Shown here one piece after another: positions 37,433 to 45,889 of a DNA stretch of 64,000 nt. Origin of the DNA: Melastoma dodecandrum (taxonomy: Eukaryota > Streptophyta > Magnoliopsida > Myrtales > Melastomataceae); NCBI GenBank assembly GCA_029817715.1, contig JARUPY010000268.1, positions 1-64,000 on the forward strand, written 5' to 3'. The notes under the pieces are model-generated. The model was not told where the DNA came from and searched no databases. It saw only the letters and a program-made list of their open reading frames with translations. Numbering within the stretch: the stretch's first letter is position 1; each line of letters starts with the position of its first letter. The translations under genes and the position numbers were made by a program.

Positions 37433-37764
37433 GACCGCAATCTCCCGCGTCCGATCTGTCCCGCCCGGCTCTACCAGCCCGGAGCTCCGCCGGCCACGCT
37501 CCCGTGCGCCGCTGCCGATCGGCCGTTCGATCGAGCGGACGACGACCGTTTCACGGAACGCGACCCCGAGCGCGTTCGCTTTAACGGACCCCGTTCCGTG
37601 AAACGAACGCGCGGGGCCGGGCGAGGACCTGCGGCGCGCCGGAGGCCGGTCCGGTGCGGGCGAGCGATAGGGGGTCCGGGGTGAAGAGCGCGTTACCGCG
37701 GGGGCATCCCGCGTCGCGCCAGGGGCGCGGCCGCCGCGCGGGCGAATGTCGCGGCCGGCGGGCT
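37433..37764. other. intergenic region with a 14-bp inverted repeat
   Basis: The 330 bases between the sugar kinase start and the aldo/keto reductase stop hold no convincing gene. The arms CGTTTCACGGAACG (37547-37560) and CGTTCCGTGAAACG (37592-37605) are perfect inverted repeats 31 bases apart. A nested pair GAACGCG / CGCGTTC sits at 37556-37562 and 37571-37577. Placed upstream of the minus-strand kinase, this is a candidate operator, or an RNA stem-loop in its leader. Confidence 0.6.
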
Positions 37765-38724
37765 TCAGGCCGCCGCGGGCGCCGCCGCGGCGTCGAGGGC
37801 TCCGAGATCCGCGGCCGACAGGTCGAGCTGCGCCGCGCGGGCGAGGTCGCGGAACTGGTCGAGCGAGGTGGCGCTGGCGATCGGCGCCACGATGGCGGGC
37901 TGGGCCATGAGCCAGGCGAGGGCGACGGCCGCCTGGGAGGCGCCGTGTCGTGCCGAAACGGCGTCGAGCGCGCCGAGGATGCGCAGCCCGCGCGCCGTGA
38001 GGTGCTTGGCCATGCCGGCGCCGCGGGGGCTCTTGCCGAAATCCGCCTCCGACCGGTACTTGCCGGTCAGAAAGCCCGAGGCCAGCCCGAAATAGGGGAT
38101 GACGCCGACGCCCTCGGCGACGCAGAGGTCCTGCAGCGCGCCTTCGAAGCCCGACCGGTCCGACAGGTTGTATTCCGGCTGCAGCGTCTCGTAGCGCGGC
38201 AGGCCCCGCGCCGCGCTGATGCCGAGCGCCGCGCGCAACCGGGGGGCGGCGAAATTGGAGGCGCCGATGATCCGCACCTTGCCGGCCTTCACCAGCGTCC
38301 CGAAGGCCTCCAGCGTCTCCTGGAGCGGCGTGTCGGCGTCGTCGGCATGCGACTGGTAGAGGTCGACGTAATCGGTGCGCAGGCGCTTCAGCGAGGCGTC
38401 GATCTAGGCCAGGATATGGGCCCGGTCGAGGGCGCCCGCCCGGTCCGGCTGGCCCATGCCGACCTTTGTGGCGATGACGACGCGGTCGCGGTTGCGGCGC
38501 GCCGCCAGCCAGTCCCCGATCACGGTTTCGGATTCGCCGCCGACGTGGCCCGGCACCCAGCGCGAGTAGACGTCGGCCGTGTCGATGAAGTTGAAGCCCG
38601 CATCCACGAAAGCGTCGAGCAGCGCGAAGGACGTATCGCGATCGGCGGTCCAGCCGAAGACGTTGCCGCCGAAACACCAGGGCGCCACGGCGATGTCGGA
38701 TCGCCCGAGCGTGTGCATGCGCAT
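37765..38724 (-). pseudogene. aldo/keto reductase interrupted by an in-frame TAG
   Basis: A 319-codon NADPH-dependent aldo/keto reductase reading frame. The start MRMHTLGRSDIAVAPWCFGGNVFGW is followed by DAGFNFIDTADVYS (catalytic Asp and Tyr), VVIATKVG (catalytic Lys), DYVDLYQSHADD (His), KVRIIGASNF, and the C-terminal VALAWLMAQPAIVAPIASATS. At 38404-38406 a TAG stands where most relatives have an acidic or polar residue (HILA-stop-IDASLKRL). This is a base substitution rather than an indel, and the frame is otherwise open on both sides. Without readthrough only the first 106 residues are made. It may be a recent nonsense mutation or a single miscalled base. Confidence 0.85.
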
Positions 38725-38800
38725 GGTCGTGTGTCCTCCGTCGGGCGCCGGACGTCGCGGCATTGGCGCGGCCACCCGGGGTGCCGGGCCGGCGCCGTGG

Positions 38801-39044
38801 TCAGCCGCCGACGGCGTCCTTGACGCATTTCTTGGTGAAGGACGTCTTGGCGGCGCCGGCCAGCTTCTTCTCGGCCGCGGCCGCGTCGCAGGTCGCGGCC
38901 GCGTCCTTCTGGCATTTGCCGAGGAAGCTGGTCTTGGCGGCGCCGGCGAGCTTCTTGTCGGCCGCGTTGGACATGCATGTGCCGTCCGGCATGGGCGGCG
39001 GTGAGGCCGGCCAGCAGGGTCGCGGCGATCAGAATGGCTCTCAT
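38801..39044 (-). CDS. PsiF-repeat periplasmic protein, one frameshift after the signal peptide
   Basis: Two PsiF repeats are plain: DKKLAGAAKTSFLGKCQKDAAATC and EKKLAGAAKTSFTKKCVKDAV, each with conserved Cys. The signal peptide MRAILIAATLLAGLTAAHA starts at 39044 in a neighbouring frame; one extra G near 38990 separates it from DGTCMSNAADKK. Corrected length is about 80 residues. PsiF in E. coli is induced by phosphate starvation but its function is unknown. No PhoB box could be recognised by eye upstream. Confidence 0.75.
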
Positions 39045-39355
39045 GGAGCGGTCCCCCTCGTTTCACCCGTCGTGGTGTCGCCACGACGGCGATTCGCCCG
39101 GCGCTTGAACGGCTTAGGGCGCCTCAGGTTCGCACCGCGTCGTTGGCGCGTCAACGGCGTGTCCTGTCTCCGGCGGGGCGGCGACGTCCGGTCGACGGAG
39201 ATCGTCGGCCGCGCCCTTCTCGCGCGGGGGGCCAGACGGCGTCGCCGCGCAGCCGTGACCCACGAGGCTGGACGTCCCGCGCGTCGACCGGAGGGGAACT
39301 TCCTGAGACGGGGCGGGCTTGAGCGGCCGATAGCGAGTGGAGGGCGCCGGCGATC
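39045..39355. other. intergenic region, no gene seen
   Basis: I see no convincing gene in these 310 bases. A hairpin CGTCGTGG-TGTCG-CCACGACG lies at 39068-39088, just upstream of the PsiF gene, and could be a terminator or leader structure. Confidence 0.4.
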
Positions 39356-39547
39356 ATGGACGGGGATGGCCGCAGCGATGCGGGACGGGCCTCGCCGGCC
39401 CCGCGCGACGTCTCCGCCAGCGCGCGCCTGGAACTGGCCAGGGCCAGGGACATGTCGGAGCGCATCTCCGCCAGCCTGGCCGAGGCGCGGGGCCTCGTCG
39501 CGGCCTCGCGCCGGCTGATCGACCGCCCGACCGACCGGGGCGTCTGA
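39356..39547 (+). CDS. possible small helical protein
   Basis: A 63-residue open frame (MDGDGRSDAGRASPAPRD ... ASARLELARARDMSERISASLAEARGLVAASRRLID). The last two thirds would form one amphipathic helix, as in small stress-related proteins of these bacteria. No family can be named and the frame competes with others on the opposite strand, so it may not be real. Confidence 0.3.
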   Translation: MDGDGRSDAGRASPAPRDVSASARLELARARDMSERISASLAEARGLVAASRRLIDRPTDRGV

Positions 39548-39952
39548 GCGGGGACGCCCCCGCCGCGGGGCGGCCCCGTCCATCGCTCGTCGGGAGAGGG
39601 ACGCCCCCGGTCCCGCGTCGACCCGAGGCCTCAGCGCCGCGCCGAAGTCCGGCCGGGCAGGCTCCCGCGGGCCCCTTCGGGACGACGTCGCGACGACACC
39701 GGCGGCTTCGCGGGATCCACCCTCGGACGGTGCCGGTGGAGCGTCCGGGTCCGACCGCGCCCTTGCGGTCCTCAGAAGCCGCGCTCGGCGCAGGATTTCA
39801 ACACCCCGTCGGTGCCCCGTGAGACGCTGAGCCTAATACCTCCGCCTCGAACGCCGCTAAGACGATCGCGCATCCATGTCACGGCCGGCGGTCCCGTCGT
39901 CGCGGAAGGGTCGAACGATGCCGAGCGCCTTGACGATCGAGAGCGATGACCC
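39548..39952. other. intergenic region before the collagen-like gene
   Basis: No gene could be supported in these 400 bases. It contains the left copy of the 25-bp direct repeat (39815-39839) and presumably the promoter of the collagen-like gene. Confidence 0.5.
39815..39839 (+). repeat. left copy of a 25-bp direct repeat
   Basis: The core CGTGAGACGCTGAGCCTAA is identical to the copy at 45453-45477, and 23 of the 25 bases match. The two copies are in the same orientation 5.6 kb apart and bracket the accessory genes from the collagen-like protein to the RGS-like protein. It may be a recombination or attachment remnant, or a dispersed element end. Confidence 0.7.
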
Positions 39953-41437
39953 ATGACCGCCACCGGCATGCCCATCCCGGCTTCACGTCCCACACCGGTC
40001 CCGCGGGGCGGACGCGGGCACAGGTCGCGATCGTCGCTGCGGGCGACGGGCTTGTCGACGTTGGGCGTCCTGGCCACCCTGTCGGCGGCGCGTGCCGCGG
40101 AAACGCCGAGCAACGACCAGCTCTATTCGATGTTGCTCGCCTTGAAGGCCGAGCAGGGCCAGCTGAGACGGGCCTACGAGCGGACCAAAGGCGCGGCAGA
40201 GCGCGATCACGCGGCCCTGTGGAGACGCAGCGCAAAGCTCGCCGAAGCGCAGCGGCGCTTGCGCGAGCGCGGGGAGCCCGAGGTGGCCAGGACCGCCGCT
40301 TCCCTCCCGTCGGCCCCGGCCGCGCGCCCGGTCGCGGTCGCGGCGCCGTATGGCGTCGTCGTCCGTCCCGGTCCGCCGCCGCGCCGCGACGGATGGCCCG
40401 ATCCCGGCGGTCCGGCCGTGTCGGCCACGAATTTCGCGCTCGCGGGCGCTGGAGGCGCCGCGAGCGGAGGTGCGGCGGGATTCGGCACCGGCACGGTGGC
40501 GCTGCCCATCACGCACGCCCTGGCCTTCCAGGGCGACGCGCTGGCCGGGGTCGGCACCCGCGACCTCTTCATGGGAGGCGAGGCGAACGTCTTCCTTCGG
40601 AACCCGGCGCTGGGCGAACTGGGCCTCTACGGCAGCCTGGCGCACACCACGGCCAATTTCGTCGAGAGCACGGGCGGTTCCGGCAATCTCATCGGCAGGG
40701 CCGGGCTGACGGCGCAATATTATTTCGGCCGCCTCTCGCTGGAGGCGCTCGGGGGCTACGAGAGCTTCGCGGGCCGGTCGGGCGGCTCCGACGTCGTCGA
40801 TCTCGCCTACTATCTGACGGACGACCTGCGCTTCAGCGTCGGGCATCGTTTCGCGGACGGTCGCAATGCCGTGACGGCCGGTGCCGAATATCTTCTGCCG
40901 GTCGCGGGTGCGAACGGCATCGCTGTGTTCGGCGAAGGCCGGGTCGACACGGCGCGGGACGAGGACAGGCGTCGCGGCTGGGCGGCGCTCGCCGGGTTGC
41001 GGATCTACTTCGGCGACGAGGACAAGTCGCTGCTGCGGCGACGACGGGAGGACCAGCTTCCCGTGCATCTCGACGATCCCTTCATGGCCCAGCCGCGGGC
41101 CGCCAAGATCGTGGGGGCGACCGGGCCCCAGGGCGCGACGGGTGCGACCGGTGCGACCGGCCCGCAGGGCGTCCAGGGGGCCCGGGGCGTTCGCGGGCCT
41201 CAGGGCGTTCCAGGCGACCAGGGGCCGCAAGGCATCCAGGGCGCCCAAGGTCCCCAGGGCGTGCAGGGCCCGCAAGGGCCGCAGGGCGCGACGGGCGCCC
41301 AGGGACCACAAGGCATCCAGGGACCGACGGGTCCACAGGGACCGGCCGGATCCCAGGGGGCCGGCGGCCCGCAGGGACCGCAGGGGCCGCAGGGCGTGCC
41401 GGGTCCTCAAGGGCCGCCGGGCATCGGTCCCGTGTAA
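39953..41437 (+). CDS. secreted beta-barrel-like protein with C-terminal collagen-like domain
   Basis: A 494-residue protein. The N-terminus is basic with a hydrophobic signal-like stretch ([15 protein letters not shown]), followed by a coiled region ([27 protein letters not shown]). Residues about 150-360 alternate hydrophobic and polar positions ([54 protein letters not shown]), as in outer-membrane or adhesin-type beta structures. From residue 386 to the end come about 34 uninterrupted Gly-X-Y triplets rich in GPQ, GAT and GIQ, a bacterial collagen-like domain. The terminal collagen tail suggests a surface-exposed trimer. Codon use matches the chromosome. Confidence 0.8.
   Translation: MTATGMPIPASRPTPVPRGGRGHRSRSSLRATGLSTLGVLATLSAARAAETPSNDQLYSMLLALKAEQGQLRRAYERTKGAAERDHAALWRRSAKLAEAQRRLRERGEPEVARTAASLPSAPAARPVAVAAPYGVVVRPGPPPRRDGWPDPGGPAVSATNFALAGAGGAASGGAAGFGTGTVALPITHALAFQGDALAGVGTRDLFMGGEANVFLRNPALGELGLYGSLAHTTANFVESTGGSGNLIGRAGLTAQYYFGRLSLEALGGYESFAGRSGGSDVVDLAYYLTDDLRFSVGHRFADGRNAVTAGAEYLLPVAGANGIAVFGEGRVDTARDEDRRRGWAALAGLRIYFGDEDKSLLRRRREDQLPVHLDDPFMAQPRAAKIVGATGPQGATGATGATGPQGVQGARGVRGPQGVPGDQGPQGIQGAQGPQGVQGPQGPQGATGAQGPQGIQGPTGPQGPAGSQGAGGPQGPQGPQGVPGPQGPPGIGPV
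41119..41431 (+). repeat. collagen-like Gly-X-Y coding repeat
   Basis: Nine-base periodic DNA encoding consecutive glycine-first triplets. Variants such as GGCCCGCAG, GGGCCGCAG and GGCATCCAG recur imperfectly. The repeat is confined to the end of the reading frame and stops three codons before the TAA. Confidence 0.85.
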
Positions 41438-42010
41438 CGACGGACGATCCAGGCCAGGGACGGATCGCCGCCCACGTTCCGCGTCGTTCCCGCCCGGGCG
41501 GCCGATCCTGCGGACCGCCCGCGTGCCCCCGGAGCGCAGCGCGGCGACGAGGCGCTTGCCCGGGCGCGGCTCGGCGAATGTCGTGGTGACGACCCCATCG
41601 ACCACGACGACATCGATCTCTTGTCCCGCAGCCTCGGCCCGGTCGCGCCGGTGGGCGGCGGTCCGATCGGAGGTCGGGACGCGGAGGATGGTCTGCACGG
41701 GGCAGCGAGGGATGTCGGTCGAGGACCCGTCCGCGAGGGGAGATGTCCGGAGATCGCCGCCCCGACCCATGGGGACGCAGGTCCCTGGCCGGTGCTGGCC
41801 GTCCGCCACGGCCCGCCCCTGCGGCCATCCTCGGGCCGGCACCTGTCCAGCCTCCGCGCTTCGGCCCGGCTTTCGGCACCATGGCGAAAACGGCAGGCCC
41901 GTGCGGGCGACGATGAGGCGACATGCGCAGGGTGACGCGGGCTCCATGCCGCTTGTGCGGCTCAACCCTCGCGCGGTAATTTAGCTTACGTTTGCGCCGC
42001 TCCGAGGCTC
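41438..42010. other. region without a firm gene
   Basis: About 570 bases between the collagen-like gene and the photoreceptor kinase. On the minus strand near 41560-41640 one frame reads EIDVVVVDGVVTTTFAEPRPGKRLVAALRS, which looks protein-like. It loses coherence on both sides, so it may be a fragment of a lost or frameshifted gene. The last 60 bases (CTCGCGCGGTAATTTAGCTTACG) are AT-richer and may contain the promoter of the next gene. Confidence 0.35.
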
Positions 42011-43529
42011 GTGGGCCGTGCAGTCGATCGTCGTGGAGTGGTCGTGCCGAGAAGCAGCCTTGAGGAGCATCAGCGCATCGCGGAAGAGCTCGCCCGTCTC
42101 GAGGTGAGCTCCGATCCCTTCGCGGCGGCGGTCCGGGCCACGCGGATGCCGATGACCATCACCGACCCGCATCGACCCGACAACCCGATCGTCTTCGTCA
42201 ACGCCGCCTTCTCGAAGCTGACGGGCTACCCACGGGAGGAGATCCTGGGGCGGAACTGCAGGTTCCTGCAGGGCCCGGAGACGGACCCGGCCGATGTCGC
42301 CCGGATCCGGGACGCGCTCGGGCGGCAGGTGCCGATCGAGCTGGAGGTGCTGAACCACAAGAAGTCCGGCTATACGTTCTGGAAACAGGCTGCTGATCTC
42401 CCCCGTGTTCGATAGCGAGGGACAGCTCACTTATTTCTTCGCCTCGCAATTCGACGTCACCTTGGAGAAGGACCGCCTGGTCCGGCTGCAGGACGACCGC
42501 GACGCGCTGGAGCGCGAGGTCGAGCGCCGCTCGTCGGACCTTGCCCGGAGCGAGGAGCGCCTCCGTTTCATCCTCAAGGCCGGTCGGTTCGGCCTCTGGA
42601 CGCTGGACATCCCGAGCCGGCGCCTGATGGCGTCGGACGTCTGCAAGAGCAACTTCGGCCGGGGCCGCGCCGACACGTTCACCTACGACGACCTCCTCGC
42701 TTCGATCGATCCGCAGGACCAGGACCGGATGCAGGCCGCGGTCCGGGACAGCATCGACCAGCATTCGGATTACGAGATCGAATACCGGATCAGGACGCTG
42801 GCCGGCGAGCAGCGGTGGGTGCAGGTGCGCGGCCCAAACGACCTACGCCCGCCGGACGGGTCGCCCCTCGCGATGGCGGGCGTCTCCATCGACGTGACCG
42901 ACCGCAAGCGGAGCGAGGAGCACCGGGCCCTGCTGGCGGCGGAGCTGAACCACCGCGTGAAGAACACCATGGCCAACATACAGGCCATCGTGAACCAGAC
43001 CCTCCGGCTCGCTCCCTCGCTCCATGACGCCCGCGCCACCCTGGAGGCCCGCCTGGGGTCTCTGGCGAGGGCCCATGACGTGCTGATGCAGGAGGGTTGG
43101 GCCTCCGTCCCCATGGCCGAGCTGGTCGACAAGGCGCTTGCCCCGTTTCGGTCCCGCGACACCGCGCGCTTCAGGACGGGCGGGCCGGACATCCGCCTGC
43201 CCCCGCGCGTCGCTCTGGCCTTCGTGCTGGCCTTTCACGAGCTCGCGACCAACGCCGTCAAATACGGTGCGCTCTCCACCGAGCGTGGGCGGGTCATCCT
43301 GAACTGGGACATCCAGGACGAGAACACGCTGTGGGTGCGGTGGGAGGAGCTGGGCGGCCCTCAGGTCCTGCAGCCCAAGCGGGCCGGCTTCGGCTCGCGC
43401 ATGATCGAGCGGGCTCTCGCGGTGGAACTCGGGGGCAGGGCCGAGATCGAGTATCGGACCCGCGGCGTCGTCTTCACCGTGGAGGCGCCCCTGCCGACGG
43501 TCGAGGACGAGGTCGGCACGCTCGCCTAA
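42011..43529 (+). CDS. LOV-PAS-HWE histidine kinase (blue-light sensor), one frameshift
   Basis: The N-terminal LOV domain has [33 protein letters not shown] with the flavin-binding cysteine in NCRFLQ (C83 from the GTG at 42011). A second PAS fold follows ([23 protein letters not shown] ... [14 protein letters not shown]). The kinase domain is HWE type: [22 protein letters not shown] holds the phosphoacceptor His, [15 protein letters not shown] the N box and WVRWEELGG the Trp-x-Glu motif. One extra A at about 42383 breaks the frame between the two parts (TFWN, then [13 protein letters not shown]); removing it restores a typical 505-residue protein. Several GTG starts (42011, 42044) are possible. 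No response regulator is adjacent, so the partner is unknown. Confidence 0.85.
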
Positions 43530-43530
43530 G

Positions 43531-43562
43531 CAGGATCGCGGGGGTTCTCCCGCGCGATCCTG
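43531..43562 (+). terminator. terminator after the LOV kinase
   Basis: The 10-bp stem CAGGATCGCG / CGCGATCCTG, with inner GG/CC pairs possible around a short loop, begins right after the kinase stop codon. It is followed by TTTCGTG. A rho-independent terminator is likely. Confidence 0.75.
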
Positions 43563-43887
43563 TTTCGTGTCCTCGTCGGACTGAGCCGGATTTCGTGTGT
43601 CGACAGACGAAACTCTGCTGAGCCGTTCCGCGACGGCGATGGAGCGGCCGGCGGAGAGGTCGCGCCCGCGCCGCAGTGGACCCTGGCGATCCCCGCGCGT
43701 CGGCTGCGATTCGGTCGTCGCCGGCGCACGGCTCCATGGGCCCGCCCTCGAAGTCCCGGGCCGCCTTGGCGACGCTGGATCGATCGGGCCCCGTGACCAT
43801 CCGCATCGACCGGCCGAGCAGCCGCGGGGGGTCGACCCGCGTTGAAGCTCTGCGGACCCAACCGACACCTGCACGCAACGCCCTGGC
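43563..43887. other. region without a gene, beyond the pump remnant
   Basis: About 320 bases between the kinase terminator and the arsenite-pump remnant. The minus-strand frame of the remnant stays open here but reads low-complexity Arg/Gly/Pro sequence unlike any ACR3 tail. I see nothing else. Confidence 0.4.
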
Positions 43888-44235
43888 TCCCCGCGCGTAC
43901 CAGCCGCGGGACGCCTTCACGATGCGGACCAACGAGAGCATCACGGGAACCTCGATGAGCACACCGACCACCGTGGCGAGCGCGGCCCCGGACTGAAACC
44001 CGAAGAGGGCGATGGCCGCGGCCACGGCCCGCGCGAAGACGTTGGAGGCCCCGATCAGGGCGGAGGGCCCCGCGACGCACCACGCGACCCCGAGGGCGCG
44101 GTTCACGACATAGGCCAGCCCGGCGTTGAAGTAGACCTGGATCAGGATCGGCAGCGCCAGAATGGCGATGACGGCGGGTTGCCGCGTGATCTGCTCGCCC
44201 GGCAGCCCGAACAGCAGCATGGTCGCGACTTTGCG
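43888..44235 (-). pseudogene. ACR3-family arsenite efflux permease, C-terminal fragment
   Basis: About 115 residues match the last third of an ACR3/ArsB-type arsenite exporter: FGLPGEQITRQPAVIAILALP, the spans ILIQVYFNAGLAYVVNRALG and VAGPSALIGASNVFARAVAAA, then LFGFQSGAALATVVGVLIEVP and SLVRIVKASRGWYARG. The first two thirds are absent: at about 44236 the homology stops abruptly and the adjacent DNA belongs to an OpgC fragment on the other strand. A fragment this size would lack most of the transport path. No arsR or arsC is nearby. Confidence 0.75.
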
Positions 44236-44249
44236 GTCGATGATCCCGC

Positions 44250-44541
44250 GGCAGCCCTCCTGGGGCTGGTCTCCCTCGGGCATCAGTTCGGCTACTTCAC
44301 CATCCTGCCCATCGACGTGGTGCTCATGGGGCTGGCCCCGGCCATGCTGCCGGTGGCCGGCTCGCGCCCCATGGCGATGCTCGGGGCGTCGTTCAGCCTC
44401 TACGCGTTGTCCCGGCTCACGGCCTTCAACGTCCCGACGTGGCCAATGCGCGGAACATGGTTCTTTGACCCGTTCGCGTGGCAGTTCCTGATGGCCGTGG
44501 GGGTCGCGGTCGGCCTCCAGGTCCGCCAGGGTGGGTTCTAG
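44250..44541 (+). pseudogene. OpgC-like protein fragment
   Basis: About 95 residues resemble the middle of OpgC, the membrane protein that succinylates osmoregulated periplasmic glucans. GHQFGYFTILPIDVVLMGLAPAML is followed by LGASFSLYALSRLTAFNVPTWP and then WFFDPFAWQFLMAVGVAVG, before a TAG. The N-terminal quarter and the C-terminal half are missing. The 5' side is fused to the broken 5' side of the ACR3 remnant, and the 3' side runs into the AT-rich segment at about 44560. Confidence 0.65.
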
Positions 44542-44613
44542 AACCGCCCTTTGCTGGCGCACGTTGGGGCAGCTATCATATGATTAATCTTCAGGAAGAG
44601 TATACACTACAGC

Positions 44614-45237
44614 TTAATTCCAAATTCCGAGCATCTCCGGCATCCAACCCGCAGATCTGATGTCCTTTCTGAATTCTATCAGTTGATCACCCCCGTCAGG
44701 CGCCCCAGAATCCTTTGCAACTATAAAACGACTATAAGAATCTAGCAAATTCCCGGATAATGCAGCATAAAGACCCATAAACATCTCAGAATCTGGCTTA
44801 GATCTACCATCTAATTTCATTTTAAGTGCACCAAGCGAGCCAAATTGCTGCTTCTTCTCTGAAAACGTTTTCGGAATGTGGGCATATTTAGATTTTAGAT
44901 CTGATCTAGGATCCGAAACGATTCCCTGTACACTGAGAGACGGCACAAACTGTACGGCGATTGAGGTAGGCAAGTTCAATGGAGCAGTAAATACTCCATA
45001 TTTCTTATCAAGCGGATCATTAGGTTCTTTTGTATAATTGTCGATAATAAAATCTGCCATTCTTTTATGAGGAGATGAAATATAAGCATCGAGAAGATAA
45101 AAGCAGCAGAAATTTTCTGGTGCAAATTCTTTTCGACAGAACTTAAAAAAAGAATGCATCATAAGCGGGTTGTATCTCAATTTACCTAAAGCTGATTTCC
45201 TGGTAAATTTGACAGTTTCAGCGTTTTTCTTTTCCAT
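44614..45237 (-). CDS. RGS-like domain protein in an AT-rich insert
   Basis: A 207-residue soluble protein. I read it as related to regulator-of-G-protein-signalling (RGS) domains: residues 24-51 (NPLMMHSFFKFCRKEFAPEN, then FCCFYLLDAY) match the helix pattern F..F..kEfs.EN..F, and residues 154-175 (MGLYAALSGNLLDSYSRFIV) match the terminal RGS helix ending DSYPRF. Between them lies RMADFIIDNYTKEPNDPLD, like the RGS I.eeYi.....  stretch, and a longer insert with a Lys/Ser-rich loop. GC is roughly 40% and codons are AT-ending, unlike every neighbour, so it is probably horizontally acquired. No partner GTPase gene is seen. The molecular role in a bacterium is unknown. Confidence 0.7.
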   Translation of the reverse strand: MEKKNAETVKFTRKSALGKLRYNPLMMHSFFKFCRKEFAPENFCCFYLLDAYISSPHKRMADFIIDNYTKEPNDPLDKKYGVFTAPLNLPTSIAVQFVPSLSVQGIVSDPRSDLKSKYAHIPKTFSEKKQQFGSLGALKMKLDGRSKPDSEMFMGLYAALSGNLLDSYSRFIVAKDSGAPDGGDQLIEFRKDIRSAGWMPEMLGIWN

Positions 45238-45780
45238 GTTTCAAGCCCATTACTCAATCTAGAATGTCTGTCTATGTTTGTATCGTCAGCGGCATGCTGG
45301 AATTTTGATCATATAAACGAACAACACCAGCGCTGCATGGCCGATGGCATTGCTAAGTCGACATCGCTTGGCGACTAATTTGCACCAAGTATTGCGTCTA
45401 TGTCAACCGGCAAAGCGGATATCTGGCGGAGCTTTTGATGCTAACCGAGCATCCTCGTGAGACGCTGAGCCTAACACCCGTGTCCGGGAAAGTGGTAGCC
45501 TCACCGAGGGTGTCTCAATCTGCCGGAAAACTTAGGGTTGAGACGAAATGCTTTTCGATTACGGGGCACGGAAAGTCAGTGCCAGGGGGTTTTTTAGAGT
45601 CGTCTGATGATCTGTGCTCGACATGCGGTGATTTAATATTGATTATACATTTAATAGTTAGAACAACACCAGAGTAATCCTTGTCAAAATTCTTGCTATG
45701 ATTGAACTCTGTGTGTGAATTGCTTTGGCTATCGCTATAACCTATCGACATTCCGCGTCGCCCTGTTAGTGAGACATCCT
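45238..45780. other. AT-rich region without a firm gene
   Basis: Low-GC DNA upstream of the RGS-like gene. Two opposing short frames (45435-45677 plus and 45515-45751 minus, about 80 codons each) overlap and neither has a recognisable domain; the minus frame starts MSIGYSDSQSNSHTEFNHSK. The right copy of the 25-bp repeat lies at 45453. The promoter of the RGS-like gene should lie within 45238-45400 (minus strand), which contains TTTATATGATC-like AT-rich stretches. Confidence 0.4.
45453..45477 (+). repeat. right copy of the 25-bp direct repeat
   Basis: It matches 39815-39839 at 23 of 25 positions in the same orientation. It lies at the border where GC content begins to rise again, between the RGS-like gene and the integrase remnant. 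Confidence 0.7.
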
Positions 45781-45889
45781 GTCGGGCCTATCTGGGTAGT
45801 AGGGCATGCGTTTCGTGTGTCGTCGATTATTCCATAGGTCCTCGTAGAAGATTTCTCTCGAGGTCTGAATCGCCGTATAAGCCTTGAAG

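Noticed and set aside
38404..38406. TAG recoded as pyrrolysine or selenocysteine-like readthrough
   Set aside because: TAG recoding is not expected in this group, the position is not an active site, and no supporting structure is seen; a nonsense mutation or a miscall is simpler.
41119..41431. CRISPR-like repeat array
   Set aside because: The periodicity is nine bases, in frame, and encodes Gly-X-Y triplets; there are no spacers. No CRISPR array was seen elsewhere.
43563..43888. Extension of the ACR3 remnant to the end of its open frame
   Set aside because: After WYARG the frame becomes Arg/Gly/Pro-rich without membrane character, unlike any ACR3 C-terminus.
45435..45751. Two overlapping opposing small frames in the AT-rich region as a toxin-antitoxin pair
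   Set aside because: They overlap on opposite strands rather than in tandem, have no domain, and the right copy of the repeat runs through one of them; no support for either being a gene.
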